This document shows, piece after piece, positions 1-13,005 of a stretch of DNA of 64,000 nucleotides. A program made the translations under genes and the position numbers. This DNA comes from Norana najaformis (lineage: Eukaryota > Annelida > Clitellata > Crassiclitellata > Hormogastridae): assembly GCA_964023275.1 (NCBI GenBank), contig OZ029921.1:13087806-13151805 (forward strand), in the 5' to 3' direction. Position 1 is the stretch's first letter, and the number at the start of each line of letters is the position of its first letter. A model generated the notes under the pieces. It was not told where the DNA came from and made no database searches. It worked only from the letters and a program-made list of their open reading frames with translations.

Positions 1-1205
1 AGCCGTCTCTCTTTCCTGATGAGCTATCAAAACTATTGCCCCATCTTCACTCTCAATTTCATTTTAAAAAATTATGGAAAAAGTAGTGGCTAATCATCCG
101 AGTTGTCATCTCTTGTCACACAGCCTGTACTACCATCCTTTCCAATCTGCCTACTACAAGTACCATTCTACTACACTGCATTAACTATTCACAATCATAT
201 AATCAACTCCATGGACAAAGAAAAAGTAACTGCTCTCATTCTTTTTAACCTATCTGCTGCTTTTGATAGCACTGATTATGGCATAATCCTTCACCGCCTC
301 GAACACTGGTTCGGTCTATCTGGTCCTACTCTCCCTTGGTTTGCATCTTACTTGCACACTCATGCTCAATATGTTTGCACAAACCAACTCCCTTCTGTGC
401 CTACTGTCTTCAATTGTGGCATTCCACAAGGTTCTGTACTGGGCTCGCTCCTGTTCACATCATACACCACTCCACTCGGTTCATTACTGTTAGCTCTCTT
501 GACTACCACTTGTACTTCAACAATACCCAGTTACTCCTTTCAACAACTCTGCAAATTGATTGGCTTGCTTCTCAATCATACTGAATGTGCACGCAATTTA
601 GGCATAATATTTGACTGCCCCATGTCATTTTCTTACCATGCTCAGGCTATATACAAGTCAGCCCAATTTCACACAATGGGATATTCATAGAATCAGATCA
701 AATTTGCCTCAAACTGTCTTGATTTCACTAGCAAATGCATTGGTTTCCAGTACAGTTGATTACTGTGACTCACTTCTCATTGGCATCACTAAGGGAAATT
801 TGCACAAACTACAAATGGTTCAAAATTCTCAGGCTACAGCCATAACAAAGACCCATAAATATCAGCATATTTATAGCAACATTGCATTCGTTACACTGGT
901 TGCCCACTGCACAAAGAATCCCGTTTAAAATCTGTCTTATACTTCACAAAGTACTACATTTAAATCAGCCAACCTATCTCTGTTCTATGCTAACTCGCCA
1001 CACCAGGAAATGTTGCATTCTATCAATGGACACTGTCACTCTTGTTGTGCCTCTTACCAGGACAGTGTTGGGTTCAAGAGCATTCTCGGCAGCTGGTCCA
1101 AGGCTTTGGAATTCCTTGCCCAGTTCTGTTTGCTCCGCCAGTTTTTTAAATGTCATTCAGGTCTAAACTTGACCCTTTTTAAAGTCCAGCCTGTAAAGTC
1201 CAGTT
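1..1205 (+). mobile_element. Degenerate CR1/L2-like LINE, RT and C-terminal part
   Basis: Frames switch several times. Recognisable reverse transcriptase pieces are LFNLSAAFDSTDYG and GIPQGSVLGSLLF. The YADD region appears deleted, since the thumb motif RNLGIIFDCPMSFSYH follows quickly. Then come SSTVDYCDSLLIG and KLQMVQNSQA, LHWLPTAQRIPFKICLI, and the terminal GSRAFSAAGPRLWNSLPSS. Dead copy, cut by the window edge. Confidence 0.9.
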
Positions 1206-1423
1206 AAATTTTACGTTATGACGTCAAAAGTCTGAATTAGTTTACGTTTTTTGCGGAAAAACATCATAATGTTGAATGTTGTACTTTCATACTCTGCCAA
1301 TAATTAAGCTAGCAACACAATCCTAGCATCGAAATGTTCGCAAATGTATCCTCTTTTATGTGTATAAATCTATTTTATGAACAAATACTGGAAATTGCTG
1401 CTATTATCCTGAAACTATAGGCA
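1190..1423. repeat. Copy 1 of a ~230-bp repeat (also at 57769-58000)
   Basis: Both copies share the cores agcctgtaaagt, atgacgtcaaaag, tgtcctcttttat and cttatcctgaaact. Copy 1 directly follows the LINE C-terminus, so it is probably its 3' UTR or a SINE using it. Confidence 0.75.
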
Positions 1424-2420
1424 TTCAGTTTTTTATTTAAGTGAAAAAACTGTGCAATAAAGTTTTTTTATTTGAAAGTAATGACAGTAGCTGTGTTGAG
1501 AATTTAACACTGAATTAAGCATTAGGCGGTGAAAAAAATTGTAAATCGGATTATAAATGACCGCAAAAATCAACAAAATCCATACACCCTCGTAAGCTCC
1601 AATTTTGCATTTTAATGATATTCCCACAACTTGGTGACTTGAACGCAATGCAACTTTCTGGTTCTCCCACCACAGTTCTGCCTCAGTTGGAGTTACTCAT
1701 GGAGGGAGATCGTTTAACGTGGAAAACGCGGGGATTCTAGTTATTCAGCTGTGCGTGGGGGATGTAATAAAGTCAGTTCCAGTCTGTTACCTATAGGGCC
1801 AGTTTCCAGTGGGTGATAACTAACTCATAAGTAGAGATGCAAAAGCTATATTATATACATAATTTATACATATTTGTATATAACATATATTATGTTGTAC
1901 ATACTTAAATAAACATTAATTTTTCTGTAATTATATATAACATACGACAATGATAGGCATACAAATGCTGAACCTGTAGCGGCTCAAATAAGTCTTCAGG
2001 CATACAGGCTAACTAGATTGTTAGCTACCCGACCTTCCATTGCAGATCGGACCAGCCTCTCCTTTTGACGGTACTAGGTAAAGATCAGTAACTCCTCCAT
2101 ATTAGCAGAAAATCCAGTTAGTTGTCTACACCCGATCGATTTTATATATGGAGCTGTTTACACGCGCGAGTAAATAATTGGGACATAACTCCGACATCAT
2201 CTTAGCCCCTCCCATCATTTTAAACAATGCCAGGCCTAGCTAAAGTCAGGTCAATTTCTTGAAGTTTAGTCCCATTCCGCTTAAGTTCAGATAAAAACAA
2301 AGACCTAAGCTAGCAGCTGAGGAATAGTTCCTGAGAATCGGATCATAGGGCAACTTAAAATGTCCACTGCCCGTGTCTTCTGGTGATATCAGATCATCAG
2401 TTTTCCACTGCATATTATTA
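1424..2420. other. No gene recognised
   Basis: AT-rich non-coding DNA with TA-rich simple sequence near 1850-1950. No conserved protein is visible in any frame. Confidence 0.5.
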
Positions 2421-2422
2421 CG

Positions 2423-2902
2423 ATGTTTTATTATTAGGATGTTGTACGCATATTAAGTTTTCTTGTGTTCTTAAATACTTGTAAACCGATGTGCGATGGT
2501 TAGCTATTGGTTAATAAAGAATATACTTACTTACTTATATGTATATATGTACATGTATGTATATATATAAATATATGCATGCATAATTTTTAATGAGGCC
2601 TATATATAATATATAAATTGTTATATAGTATATGCATATATTAAAACCTAGAAAGATGCAGAGTTCGAACCACACAAGCAGCCAGAAATAGCCATTTGAA
2701 CTGGCCTAACCTTTGGGTAATATGTCAATCAATACTTCTAGGTAAGGTCTTGGGGCGTTGACTCTGCTACCGCCAATAAACTATTTTTGAGGTAAGTGTA
2801 AGTATATTCTTTATTAACCAATAGCTAATCGCACAGCGGTTTACAAGTATTTAAGAACACAAGAAAACTTAATATGCATACAGCATCCTAATAATAAAAC
2901 AT
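2423..2902. repeat. Inverted repeat, ~110-bp arms
   Basis: Left arm 2423-2532 and right arm 2793-2902 are reverse complements with few mismatches; shared pieces include cttgtgttcttaaatacttg and ggttaataaagaatatactt. The outward-reading unit ends in a TTAC-type tail at the inner side, as LINE/SINE 3' ends do, so this is either two tail-to-tail insertions or a fold-back element. The 260-bp spacer is TA-rich. Confidence 0.8.
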
Positions 2903-4015
2903 TTACACGTTAAATTGTCAGCAGGAGGAATAATACGATCATGGGTGTGGGGCTGTAGGGAATAACTGAGGGTTTTAACTGGTGGGAGTAGCTTGATTTG
3001 GGTTGTTCAACATTGCTTTAAAAAGACAAGCATCGGCTATGCCACAGAGATCATCGAACATTCGGGAGTCCCCAGGAAGATAGTGGAGAATTTAATCTGT
3101 CAACTAACGACCACCCGTCAAAACCGCAAATTTTACGATATTTAAATGGATTAAGTTTTCTGACCGAACACCTAAAGAAATCATCTCATGAAACATACTA
3201 GTATTTGAACAAATGCTTTAAAACAATCCGGTCGGTGTTTTCCAGACATTTTCGTTATCGACTCCAGCGCTTACCCGGTGAAAGCCGGTAAAGGACTTTG
3301 GAGGCTCAAGACTTGTCTCTTTCAGATGACTTACCCACCATACCCGAACATCTGATTTCTCTGCCCTATCAAAATTCAACCAGGCTTCTCTTATAACAGA
3401 TCATGATTTTGATTACAATTTCACTTGAAACGACCATCAGTTGATGCCTTGGACATTAAGAAAATGGCACTACAGAAGTCATTAGATTAAATTCCTCTGA
3501 TGTTCAGCATTCTTGATTCTGTCCATTCCAGTGATGCATAACACTAAAAATCTGATACAGGTACACAGATGTTGAAAAAAGGTATTGGTTTAATTGATGG
3601 TGTAGGCAGTCTTATATTTCACTATTAAGAGTTATACTGTAGGTACTTGCACAAAAAGTGGGCTCATAAAGGCCAGAGCTCGTCATCATCTATGCTGGTA
3701 TACCAGTGTTTACCAGACTACACCAGATAAAGTCATAGGTCTCTCCATGGTCGCATAAAATCCGTAATCAAGATGGGAGGTATTCTTCCCATGGGCAGTT
3801 AGAGGATAAACACAATTCATGCACGAGGTCAAAGTAAATACAAGGTACAGTAGAGGCATTATTTCCAAGTTGCATCACCAAAAGCAGCTTTACAAAGCTT
3901 TTTCTGCCAATCCAAATGGAATGCAGACAGCATGCTAAAGTCATGAATACTTTTGGAAAATCAGAGTTAAATTTATCATACTTTAGCTGTCTGGTGTAAA
4001 TTAATTTGATTTTTT
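2903..4015 (+). repeat. LINE 3' relic (about 3290-3500) in otherwise unassigned DNA
   Basis: The stretch with tttcacttgaaacgacc, gttgatgcc and ctacagaagtcattagatta matches 23680-23765 and the reverse of 37070-37175, marking one LINE 3' end family with a GATTA tail. The rest holds nothing recognised. Confidence 0.55.
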
Positions 4016-4016
4016 T

Positions 4017-4640
4017 ATGCGCAAAATGTTATATACCCTGAATTTGCACGTGAGAGTTTTCCACTGGCTTCCTATCAAGGAAAGAATCAAGTTCAAGATC
4101 CTCTTGGATTACGCCTTGTTAGTCAGCAGCATTCCAGCATACACATGGAGAATCAAGTCAGGGCATAAATTACTGCGCTCGGCTGCCTGTGGAGATTTTC
4201 TGGTCCCGTGCTTCTGTGCATCAACAACAGAAGACCATGCACTGTCTTGTGTCGGTCCATCCCTTTGCAACAGTAATGCTGTGAAGAACACGTGTGCTGT
4301 TCCATCTAACTTGGCTCAAGTTATGTTCTGTCCTTACGTTAAGACATCTTTCAATCGCACAGCACTACTGAGAGATTCTTAAAATGTTCTATACAAAAGC
4401 TCAGATACATACATATTTGGCATCTCTGAAAATTACACAAAGAACCATTATGGACCTATTTTTGCATAATCACCTTCTGATTAGCATTTCTTGCATCTTA
4501 TTAGCTTGACTTGCCATGTGACGTCAGGCACACACACACGCACTCACACACTAACTGGTTTACAGCATTTTCAGAGGTCTTTCAAAGCCACTATACAAAT
4601 ATATTTATGTGTATGTATATATATATATAAATGATGTAGT
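4017..4640 (+). mobile_element. LINE C-terminal fragment with 3' end
   Basis: 121-codon open stretch with VFHWLPIKERIKFKILL and a decayed FSCVGPSLWN-like motif (ALSCVGPSLCN), ending at 4382. It is followed by an AC microsatellite and a terminal tcaaagccactatacaaat plus (TATA/TATG) tail, as in CR1/L2 relatives. Confidence 0.75.
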
Positions 4641-7600
4641 ATGTATACATACTTTACATTACAAAAGACAATTTGGAGAACAAACCAGAAACAAAAAACA
4701 GTGAAACAGTAAATTCCAGTATGAGCAACTGGGCTTCAACAGTTCTCAAATCTTTGGCAGCAGGCAAGCATGGCACAATGACAATGTACCAACAGCAACT
4801 CACATATTAATTGATTCCTGTCAATAAATTATTAGCTAATATTTTAACATTCTATTAAAATCTTTTGTTTTATTTTAGCCCAGTTGTCAGAAACACTCCA
4901 AGTATTTTAAGTCCATGGGCTTTCAAGAGGCAGCCAACGTCTGCAGGGCACAGATATTGACGCAGTGCTTATTTAGGTGGGTGGGTTGGTATGAGGCCAG
5001 TTAGACGCAGTAGGAACAGCTTCAAACAGACGGGTACAAAACCCCTACTCTCCACGAGGAATAAAGTTAAATACAAGAGGATAGTGACAAAGCAGCTCAT
5101 CAAATTAAGATTGGCTTGGTGCTTGGGAGGCAAACACACTTCAGTGAGGACATCTTGTAAACCCTGTATGAACAGAGAAGTGCCGGAAGCACTTTCAGGT
5201 GCTACTGACTCCAGTTAATCCCATTAAGACAGAACTGACCTCACAGTTGCACTGTCTGACCTCATCCTGTTTATCTATCTGTCCCATGATGATAAAAGTA
5301 CCAGGCAGTGGTTATATGCAAAGCACGAATTGAATCACCCATGACAAAATTATTGTTTACCAGCTGAACTTGACCAGAATGATGATTGTCAGACCACATG
5401 GGGCACTTTCAACACCACCACATTGTCACTCCCTGCCTCCCTATGGTCTCAGAATTGATTAGCATCATCATTATCAAATGACTATAATTTTGAGTGTCTT
5501 GGGTTATTGAAGTGCCATGAATCAACTTAAAAGCATCCTCTTAAATCAATTATTGGTCACATTCAATCAGTATAATCTATCTTACACCATTTTAACTCTG
5601 GCTTTAATGAAACAACCAGGTAACAATTTTTAAAAGAAAACATAACAACTACATAATATATTCTTTGGAATCAAGTAAACAGCCATTCAGTTTGTCACAA
5701 CTGAGTGTATCATTACTGTTGCGGTTGGTCAGAAGCCTGGGCTGAAAAATCTTTATAACGTTTATATGCTAGCACAACTCAACAGCACTTGTCCCTGAGC
5801 AGCTGACACCAATCTGTAAAATGTTTCTACATTGGCATAAATTTTAAATCTAATAAAATGAAGTAGGAAATGCAATATTACAGTAGTCATTTGTTTTGAC
5901 GTGCAACAGGCAAACAAAATAATCAAATGATCATCTTGAAAGCACAAACTGTTCATTATGAGAGACAAACACAACAAAGTCCAAAGTAGGGATTATGGCC
6001 TTTCAAAATTTCACTGAACTGTTTTCAGTGCAGGTCAAGTCAATAAGATACGAAACATGAAATGCAATATAAATACTGAAAGAGAATACTACGTGGGAAT
6101 GTGTCACTGTTGTCATCTTCATCTGAAGATTAAAACATGTACAAACAAACAGATGTGTTTTGTAAAAGTTTGCTATAGACAAATAAGACGATAATGCAAT
6201 ATAACTAAGTCAAATGACAAGGGCTTGCATTATAGCAGTAGGCCCCCACTGGCTTCTCATGAAGGCCACTGCAGATACTATTAATCCTGCTAGGCATTCA
6301 ACAGTTGTACATTCACTGGCATAGGTAAGGCAGCAGTGGTACCCACAATCTCAAGTGAAATCAAATCTTCAAACTAAACAACTGTTTATTGAACACAATA
6401 TGTAAAATAAAAAACTCCTCAGAAATATGGTATTGGGAAAAGCAAACATGGCCACAACAATCCAACCATATTTAATGTCCTAAGTTGTGCTTAAAGTTGC
6501 CTAAATTGATTGCCAGCATCAAATGCACAGTGCCAAGCTACCACCATAAGGTAAGAATAACTTTTTAGAAAATTTAAAAAACATCTGGAGACTTTGCTGC
6601 CAGCAGTTTGTGTAACACACTCACTGAACATGAGTGAAACTTGTTAGATGAGGCGATTTTAGTTATTGAATTGATCTGATGCTCAGCACTTTACTCCTAA
6701 CCCAGTGGCATATTTAGAGGGAGGCCATTGTGCCAAGCCTAGAGAAAGAATTTTGTATTGCACAAACTCCAACATTTTCCACCTTTGCTTCCACACACAT
6801 GCATATTTATGCAAAACAATTCATTGTAGAACTATAATTTGCAAGTTACCAGTGCACAGTTTTGCACATACTGACTTCTTTGAAGAGATCAGCCATTGAC
6901 TGGAGTGGGTGTTACATGTGCCACTTTCTCCTCTGCAGAATTTTTAAATATGCCATTACTTTGACACCAATACCATTCATCAATAAGACTCTACCAATCC
7001 ACTACAACATTTACTATGACAACCATTCACAAGCATTATTATAAATTCCCAATAAAATGAAGACAAAACCACACACAGAAAGCCTTAGAATCCAGAAGGC
7101 ACATGCTTCATTAACTTGCTTGGTCGTAACCAAGGAGATCAATCACAAAGAAGCACAAAAACAGCTCAGACAGTCTGCTTAAATCTGTTTCAGAATCAAA
7201 CTGCCTGCTTAAACATAATCAAATTTAAACTGAGCTTGATTTTTCTAGTTTTGATTTGATGTGTGTGTGTGTGTAAATTGCTAGTATGCAAGGATATCAC
7301 TTGTAGCACTGTTTCTTTTGCACTCTGCCAAACCAAACAAGTAAAATGATTCAGCAACAACAGTTTACATAATACCTGTCTCAGAAATAAAATGTATAAC
7401 TGCATACTTAAAACGCGTCTTTCTGTTTTCATGCACCTAGATTATTTGCATACTTAATTTAAAAACAAGAATATGATTCAATCTAAACAGTTTCTACAGT
7501 TAAGCTCAGCTCAAAAGATAAAACTCCAAATGGTTCAAAACATATGATCCAATCAACTGTAGCAAAACAATTTTTACAGTCTAAAATACTGTACACATTC

Positions 7601-7735
7601 ACTAAAATAGTTTATAGCATCTCCATACATCTGACATCTTAAAATGTAGACAGTATATCATTGGTCTGCTACCTGAGCCTGTCAGAAACACCACTCTGAC
7701 ACCAGGATTAACTAAATACATGTAAACTGATGATC
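4641..7735. other. No gene recognised, AT-rich
   Basis: Only short unremarkable ORFs, plus a (TG) run at 7259-7274. No splice-bounded conserved peptide or named repeat was recognised. Confidence 0.5.
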
Positions 7736-7737
7736 AC

Positions 7738-7860
7738 TGCCTGCGCCCAACGAAAGCTAAATCACGGGAATTAGCTTATTCACAGGCGCTCAGTCAAAAC
7801 AAAATCGATAGGTAAGAAGGGTTTGGTTCCAGGACAAGATCTAAGAGCACAGATGGCTCT
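7738..7860 (-). mobile_element. LINE 3' tail relic
   Basis: Contains gcgcccaacgaaag, agcttattcacaggcgct and aaatcgataggtaag. The same sequence, reverse oriented, ends the LINE at 53520-54730, and sister tails lie at 14140-14225 and 52810-52900. Confidence 0.7.
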
Positions 7861-10002
7861 ACTTTGTAAATAACAATACAACTTAGTTCAAAAGCACTTA
7901 ATGCACAAATGGAACATCCAGGCTCTCAATTTAAAACAACCAGAAAATAAAAGTAATTTAGAATGGACAGCTTAAATAACTGACCCAAGCATCATAATTA
8001 TCTAGTGCTTTCATATGACCCAAATACACTGTGCTTTCTGGAGCACTGGACCTCCTTCTAGAACAGTCTTCCACTGAAACTCTGAACTTTTCAGAAACAA
8101 CTCGAGAAACATTTTCTCTTAATAGCTTTTCTTAAGCCACACACCTTGAGATCTGTCAGACGGCCATCTGTCGTGCCTTTGAGAAATGCTATAGAAATAT
8201 CCAAATACACACATAACACAGCTCAGCTGTTAAAGCAGATCATAACTCAATAATACTTCAAATACCATAGATCACTTCCATCTTGACTAAAAAATATCTT
8301 CAACGTAAGTGCTTATTTTGAAATAATGACAAATTACTATCAATGAACTTTCTAGTCAGCTGCAAAATAACAGTACGGCTGTTTAAAACTATGAGAGCTA
8401 GTGAGAAATACTGGAGAGTTTTCTGGCATTTCCTGAAGAAAGAACTTAAGCGTCAGAGAAAGAAATAGGCAGTTGATTCCATTCCTTCGGGTAGTAGCAT
8501 GTGCATGTGCAGTTGTTAGTGTTCTAAGCAGTAGTTTCAAAGATTAACTTACATTGAATTGGGTAGAAAATAACAAGTTTAACTAGAAGATTAAACCAGC
8601 ATCTTGAAGCTAAAGAATGATTAACTTGGGAAACAAAGAATTAACTACACTGAAGACTCGTTACAACATGCTTCATTGTAACACAAAGTCTGATAGAGAC
8701 TGAATTCAGCTACAGAATCTAAATTTGTTAAACACGACCTGTTTATAATGCAGTTCTTGATACGACTCCCAAAGCCGGCATTATAACAAATTTCTGGTGT
8801 ATATGTGGACCTGCAGCTTGACCTCAACAGATGTCAAACAACACTGACTTAGAATGGGTTTCAGTTGCTTCATGATATTATGTAAGACCCAACATGGGTC
8901 AGTATAACCACCATTTCAAAGAGCTGTTGCAAGGAATTAAGTAGGCATGGTCTATATAGAATCTGTCTAACATAAGCTGGCATAATGTCACAGCTGCAGT
9001 AGGAGATAACTTTCATTTATTTATTAACAGGCTGCTCAAAGGCTTCATAAATAAATTCCAGGCTTAGCAAAGCAGACTGCTACTTTTGCTCTACTTTACA
9101 GAACAGCATTTCTGAGGTCAAATTTGTGTTAGGTTTGAAACTGAGCGACTGGATCATCTGGAAGGGAAGGAAATTCCATGGTTCTATAGTTTGGACAAAA
9201 AGATGATGTAGTGCACTGGCACGCAAAAATGGTTAGTTTACATTTTGACTTTTAGAGGCAAAAGAATCAATAAATTTGTTTTTATGTTGTGGAGATGTGG
9301 AGTGAACAGACGAAGCAAAGAGACTGTTGAAAAAATCTTATTCCATGGAACACGGTTTGATTTGAAAATACTGTGGCTGTAGGCATCAAGTGGAAGTAAA
9401 GACTCATCGTGATCATTAAATGTCCCTGTTGTCCCTTGCAGCTAGGTAAAATAGACAAAGGTCTGGAAAACAAGAGAGCAGTAGTTACATTTTCCTCTGG
9501 GTTTTGACTAAGCACAATTTCTTAACTCTTTTAGTTGATATGGTTCTGTTTAAATTTATTCGACATGCTAACATGGTTCCAAACAATAACAACATTATAT
9601 AGGCTCTTGAGATGCCATAGAATATCAACAATGTTACAGGGTGAATATTTGCATCTGACTAGAAATTGAAGTAATTTTAAAACAATTGAAAACAGACGAG
9701 AAATTAAATAATAACTGCCAAATGGAGAAAAATGCCAAATATATTGAATGGCCAAACAGAAAATTCAGTTCTTCAATAGCTAAATTGTACTAAATCACAG
9801 AATCACTTCAACTGGAATAAAAGGTCAAGCAGCCACAATGACTGAACTTCAGCACTTGTACTAGTTACATTAAAACAAGATAAAAATCAAAATGGTCATA
9901 ATAATCTACAAGCTAAAATGCACCAAAAGCTGCAAATGATTAAATGCTTCTGGTTTACATGTACAGTCTGAACTGGCTGCTGCACAGTACTCAAAATAAT
10001 AG
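7861..10002. other. No gene recognised
   Basis: AT-rich non-coding DNA, downstream of the iRhom stop in its sense direction. No recognisable protein or named element. Confidence 0.45.
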
Positions 10003-10108
10003 TAGCCTTTATCAAGACCACCGTAGGGTGTCTCTCCGTCTAGTGGACTAATCTTCTGGATGTTGACCTGATTGCAGCTTGGTTTTATTGTGCCATCGGT
10101 TGATGCCT
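10003..10108 (-). repeat. ~100-bp interspersed repeat, copy A
   Basis: Reverse complement resembles 11530-11628: both have accaagctg, atcagtccact-like and ctaYggtgg cores in the same order, at roughly 75 percent by eye. Copy A lies within a 69-codon open frame but no protein family is recognised. Confidence 0.6.
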
Positions 10109-11529
10109 TGTGCATCTGACATCACCAATGATAGAAATTATTAATTAATAAATAATAATAAAGTAGGATAAATGCTCTATAAAAAACAGCAAACCATTTC
10201 TATTGCATCTGCTAATTTACAGACTATATAATAATTGCCATTTTTATTATTATAAAATATTTCATTTTGTATCCAACATAGAAATGTAAACAATCAGAAA
10301 GGGTAGACAGAAATGACTGCTTACTGATAGTTATGGTCATCTGCAATGGTCACTGAAGTGCTGGGCATGGCTGGAAAGATGTGCAAAGAAACTGAACCTC
10401 AAGTCAATTTCCCAAGACAGCCATAAGGCAACAGCCCACTTTAAGACAAATTTCACTCCTATACTCTTTTTACAAGCCAAAGTCTCTGCTGTGGATCCAT
10501 TTAAGGCAAGGTAGAGAAAACAAGATGGAGGTAACAAAGCACTGAGACTTAACCAGTTAAGCACAGCATCCCACTTAAGCTGTTGAATGTGTTTGAGAAA
10601 TTCAATTGTACAAAAACATGACTTTCTAGCACAGCAATGATGTATGTTCTTGTTGTATGGTCTGCATGTCAGGCTTCAGTGACAAACCTACCCATTATAA
10701 CAGGTGAAAGAAAGAAGTATATACCTATCAAAGAATTTTTACTCTTGGACATGGAGAACATAATAGCAAGGCAGATGGCTGTAACAGCACACCTTGAAAA
10801 GCCTGCATTGCAGAAAGACTGTGGACTGGATTAATAATCGTATGAAATGTTTGAGTCTGCTCAAACCACCAGCTGAATCGTTACAGGCCTGGGGAAACTC
10901 TGGCCTGCAGCCCAAATTTGACCCATGGCTCCTTTTTCAACTAGTTCACTCGAGTTTAATAAGCCCACATTCGACAAAAGGCCAAATCATTCTCAGTTTC
11001 AGTTGATGTGTACATTTTCAAGGTGTACAGTTACTTAGTTTTCGTTTTTTTCTGCAAATTTCTCTTCAATTATCCTACTATCAGTGGTTCCCAAGTCTTA
11101 CATAAAATGACTGAATCAAGTTCTTGGAAGTGAAAACTGGAAGACAATGACAAACACTGTAAACAAGTGTGGACAGAAACACTTGTTTGCCATAATAGGG
11201 AGTGGAAGCCTGCATGGCTGTTAGTGCAGCAAACTGTATGATATTCATAGGGACATTACAATTCCAATCATGACAATATTCACAACTTTGTGGCGCTGGC
11301 GGACAGGAATGAGCATATAAAGTGAAACTTTGAAAAAGATGCTTGAAAACAGCAAGGACTCTTTAAAATATACGATGCTGGTTTGCAAGCTAGCTATGTA
11401 AATATGAAGCCTACTGCTAAGTAGCTGAAACCCCAGTCTGATGGAGAGCTTTCGAAGGAATGCTTAGTTGTAACTGCTCAATTATTATTATTAATATTAA
11501 TCAGAGACTTCTATAATGTCAGTATGTAA

Positions 11530-11628
11530 TGCATAAGGCAACAACCAATGGTGCACCAAACCAAGCTGTAATCAAGTCGATGCCCAGAAGATCAGTCCAC
11601 TGAGGCAGAGATACACGCTATGGTGGAT
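11530..11628 (+). repeat. ~100-bp interspersed repeat, copy B
   Basis: Plus-strand partner of 10003-10108, giving an inverted pair 1.4 kb apart. Unclassified, perhaps SINE-derived. Confidence 0.6.
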
Positions 11629-12585
11629 AAGCCATCGGAAAAAGGTAAATCTTGACTGAAACAATGCTAGAGACTGAGCAGAATGAACACATGCTGAAAA
11701 ACAATCCCAAAATTTGGGTCCAGCAACCAAAAAAGCTCATTCCTCAAGAACAAGTCTAGTTTTTTGCACAACCAAAGAAAGGCAATCAGATGACCTAGAC
11801 AAATGCTACCAGATGACAACTCTTTATGCCAGACAAGGCAGGTCTACAAGTGATTGAAAGTTTATCGTTTGAATTGCATGTCCCATTCCGTTCGTATTAA
11901 GCCGGTTTCCTCAGCCTAAAATAATAGTAAACTTGACACTGGCTTTTGGGTGGAGCTCCCAGATTCTAGTACAAATCCAACCTGGCCTGCAGGACATCCG
12001 AGTTTGCAGGTTTGGCCCGTTACCAATAAAGTTTCTCCAGGCTTGAGTTAGCACACATAGCACCAGCCATTGTTTTTTCCACCATAATAAATGTAAATAA
12101 CAGAAAAGTAAACACAGAAATATTATGAGTATGGTAACATTTTGCAAATAGTTTAGAAGGCTCACAGTTACTTTTCTGAGTTGTGCTGTGTCTCAGTGAT
12201 ATCAGTTGGTAATTGTATTCAATTAAGAAATGATGGTTTACTGTGTCAATTCTAAACATTAGAAAATGTACAACAGTACTAATAATAATAATTTAACACA
12301 CAACTCTCAAAGTCTTCCAACTTAACTAATTTTAATATCTCTTGTGTCATAAAAAATCAGACAAATGCACCAGTCTGTATGCAATCTCCATAAATTCACA
12401 ACATTTACAACACCGCTTCACTGTAGCCTCCTGCCACAAGATAAATTAAGGCATGCAGGTAAAAAAATTACAACAGCAAACATCAAGTTTATAGTTTTAA
12501 GTAAAATAGAAAAGTAGGTGTGCTCTTAATTACTTACCATAACTCTTAACACAAGTTTCTCTTCTGAACCTACTGTAAGTCTCTT
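11629..12585 (-). other. Probable iRhom 3' UTR and downstream flank
   Basis: Directly follows the iRhom stop on the minus strand. AT-rich and without a convincing ORF. The minus-strand ATTAAA at 12336-12331 is the nearest poly(A)-like hexamer noted. Confidence 0.4.
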
Positions 12586-13005
12586 CTATCTACGAATCTG
12601 GACTTCCATACTCTTACAGAAGTTGGGTGTGAATGGAATGCAGTTGAAATAGTGGCAGTGAGGACAGCTGTAGACTGGTGAAACATAGAAAAGGACGACA
12701 AGAACTATAAACAAACCGATGGTGGCTACAAGGCACACAACAATACCAAAGAGCTTGCCACGTTTGTCTTTGAGGTTGAACGTTATGTATGGGAGCAGCG
12801 CAAATGACAGCAGAAAGCCAAACACAAATCCAATAAGATGTGCATAGTTGTCGACCATCGGCAGCAGGCCTACAACGAACAGTGTCAGGAGAAGAAGGCC
12901 TAGTTTAGCCAGCGCCATGCCAGGATTTGTCAGAATGTACCAGTTTTGTATGATCTCAACAAACAGACAAGCTAGTAATCCAAACTGCGACCCTGATGGA
13001 CCAGC
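12586..13005 (-). CDS. RHBDF: iRhom exon 15, TM4-7 and C-terminus
   Basis: A 420-nt terminal exon with acceptor ttttacag and stop at 12586-12588. It starts AGPSGSQFG, where active rhomboids have GxSG and human iRhoms GPAG. It continues [28 protein letters not shown] (the TM6 His is kept) and FALLPYITF, then a Cys-containing tail [10 protein letters not shown]-like as in vertebrate iRhoms. The 3' UTR follows to the left; a possible ATTAAA signal reads at 12336-12331. Confidence 0.97.
   Translation of the reverse strand, partial: AGPSGSQFGLLACLFVEIIQNWYILTNPGMALAKLGLLLLTLFVVGLLPMVDNYAHLIGFVFGFLLSFALLPYITFNLKDKRGKLFGIVVCLVATIGLFIVLVVLFYVSPVYSCPHCHYFNCIPFTPNFCKSMEVQIRR

Noticed and set aside
9906-10115. 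69-codon minus ORF as a terminal exon of another gene
   Set aside because: Most of it overlaps a ~100-bp interspersed repeat that recurs at 11530-11628, and no protein family is recognised.
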